64,000 nt of DNA, taken from positions 50,177,147 through 50,241,146 of the forward strand of contig CM060951.1 of NCBI GenBank assembly GCA_030765055.1. Reading direction: 5' to 3'. The stretch is from Mantis religiosa (taxonomy: Eukaryota; Arthropoda; Insecta; Mantodea; Mantidae). Shown in pieces: positions 62,881-64,000 of the stretch. The notes beneath the pieces are model-generated. The model was given only the letters and a program-made list of their open reading frames with translations, searched no databases and had not been told where the DNA came from. Position 1 is the stretch's first letter, and each line of letters opens with the position of its first letter. The position numbers were made by a program, and so were the translations under genes.

Positions 62881-64000
62881 ACACGGTGAATTAGATCAAT
62901 CTAGTTCAGGTAAACAATATAACTTTATTTAAACAAGTCCATGAGTTTGGAGCGAGGAACTGGTTTTGAATTACGAATTAATTTACTCATTTCGTCTAGG
63001 TAGTAAACCAAAATATGCCTTTTGAGTACTGACAGGAATATTTATTGCCTTGAGTAAGTGAACACGTCCCAGGAAAACGCCTCCGATCGTGGATTACTTT
63101 ATTAATGTAAAGGAAACAACACGCCTCGTAAAATAGAAGCGTTGGTTTGTCTGAATCTGTGGTCTGAATCGAGTAGTCATGACCGTCTAGTAGATTTGAT
63201 GCATTTACTCTGAGCAGGCTTTTCTTCAGAGGGTTTATCCACAGGACAAGGAATCTAATTCTGAGTCAATATGGATATTTTTGGAGATGTTCGTATGAAG
63301 TTCTGCGAGAAGTAGATGGAGCTTCCAAAGATATACTTTCCTAACGTAAGTTTAGTTCCCTCATAATACTTGAATTGCCTTAGGACGAACAAGTCGTAAA
63401 GAGTAAATGTGTCCAGTTGTTAATAAATTGTTCCATTTGTAACACTGGACATTGATCGTCGCTTGCATGATGTGCTGAAGTGCATTTACTATATTTTAAT
63501 GTATGCTAAATACACCGCATTGTTAATTGTGAACTTGCCCAGTGGTTCGTATAACTTCTAATAGATGTGTTCTACTTGAAGACGAACATGGGTGTCAATT
63601 TGTGCTAAAATTTCTCAACTAAGATAAGGTAGGCGAAGATACAAGATGGGAAAGTTGTGTGCATTTAACATATCGAATGCTTTATTACATGCTGTACTAA
63701 ACATTGAAGTAGAAAAAGTATTGTATTCTACCCGAATATTCCATGTAGAGATTTTTTCGAAAATACCGGTATGGAGATTCCCTTAAAAACTATGTTTAGA
63801 AAAAAGCCCATGCTTGTCTCTATATAAGTATGAGAAAAACAGCTCAAAAACGAAGAGACCGGTAAATTCAAACCTGGGATATAAGTTTCCTATCTTTCAA
63901 ATGTGCGATATGAAGATAGTTAAGATTATCCCTAGAGCAAACTGAGCTTTACATAGGATTTTTTTTTTTCGTAGGTGATAATTTTCTCAAAAATAGCTTT
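62881..64000. other. Unrecognised sequence at the window end
   Basis: Possibly the 5' part of the non-LTR remnant ending near 62880 (minus strand), but no domain could be read. Confidence 0.35.

Overview
The window is animal nuclear DNA, most likely from an arthropod and possibly an insect that has kept its selenoproteins. The clues are spliced genes with very long introns, heavy AT content, tRNA-derived SINEs, long AAT/GT/AT microsatellites, and many arthropod-type transposons (mariner, IS630/Tc1-like DDE, I-like and CR1-like non-LTR elements). There are no operons, CRISPR arrays or prokaryotic genes. The species assignment is inference only.

Two host genes are visible, both on the minus strand. 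(1) A selenoprotein H gene (SELENOH, BthD in Drosophila) runs from 57801 down to about 41390. It has three coding exons (57131-57801, 53968-54113, 41693-41790). An in-frame UGA at 54104-54106 falls exactly at the selenocysteine of the redox motif C-K-S-U. A SECIS-like hairpin lies in the 3' UTR at about 41575-41666 and an AATAAA signal at 41393-41398. The predicted protein is 304 residues, with an AT-hook-rich N-terminal extension. (2) The 5' part of the splicing regulator SFSWAP (suppressor-of-white-apricot) follows: exons at 29670-29857, 14500-14675 and 920-1107 encode the DRY_EERY domain with consistent splice phases across introns of about 15.0 and 13.4 kb. The rest of the gene lies beyond position 1.

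Nearly everything else is mobile DNA. SFSWAP intron 2 holds a Tc1-like transposase broken by a foldback element and a SINE, an IS630-like element, SINE clusters, AAT arrays, a MITE and part of the flank of a 5.6 kb I-like retrotransposon (8745-14350, minus, 12-bp target duplication). SFSWAP intron 1 holds a mariner-like pseudogene split by a truncated non-LTR element, another DDE transposase with a MITE inside, and a nested stack around a CR1-like element (about 21.3-25.95 kb). The 30-41 kb intergenic region holds SINEs, a mariner-like pseudogene, a foldback element, a Harbinger fragment and a solo LTR. SELENOH intron 2 (41791-53967) holds two DDE elements, hAT and mariner remnants, and an ORF1-only derivative of the I-like element. 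SELENOH intron 1 holds a 360-bp derivative of the same element and an RT fragment. Beyond 57.8 kb lie a presumptive promoter with two CCAAT boxes, a near full-length mariner, a SINE and a decayed non-LTR endonuclease.

The most noteworthy system is the complete selenoprotein gene: Sec codon, splice structure and a candidate SECIS can all be read directly, and ordinary gene callers would stop at the UGA or miss the gene. The second is the size series of one I-like retrotransposon lineage (autonomous, ORF1-only, 360-bp end-only), each copy with its own perfect target-site duplication.
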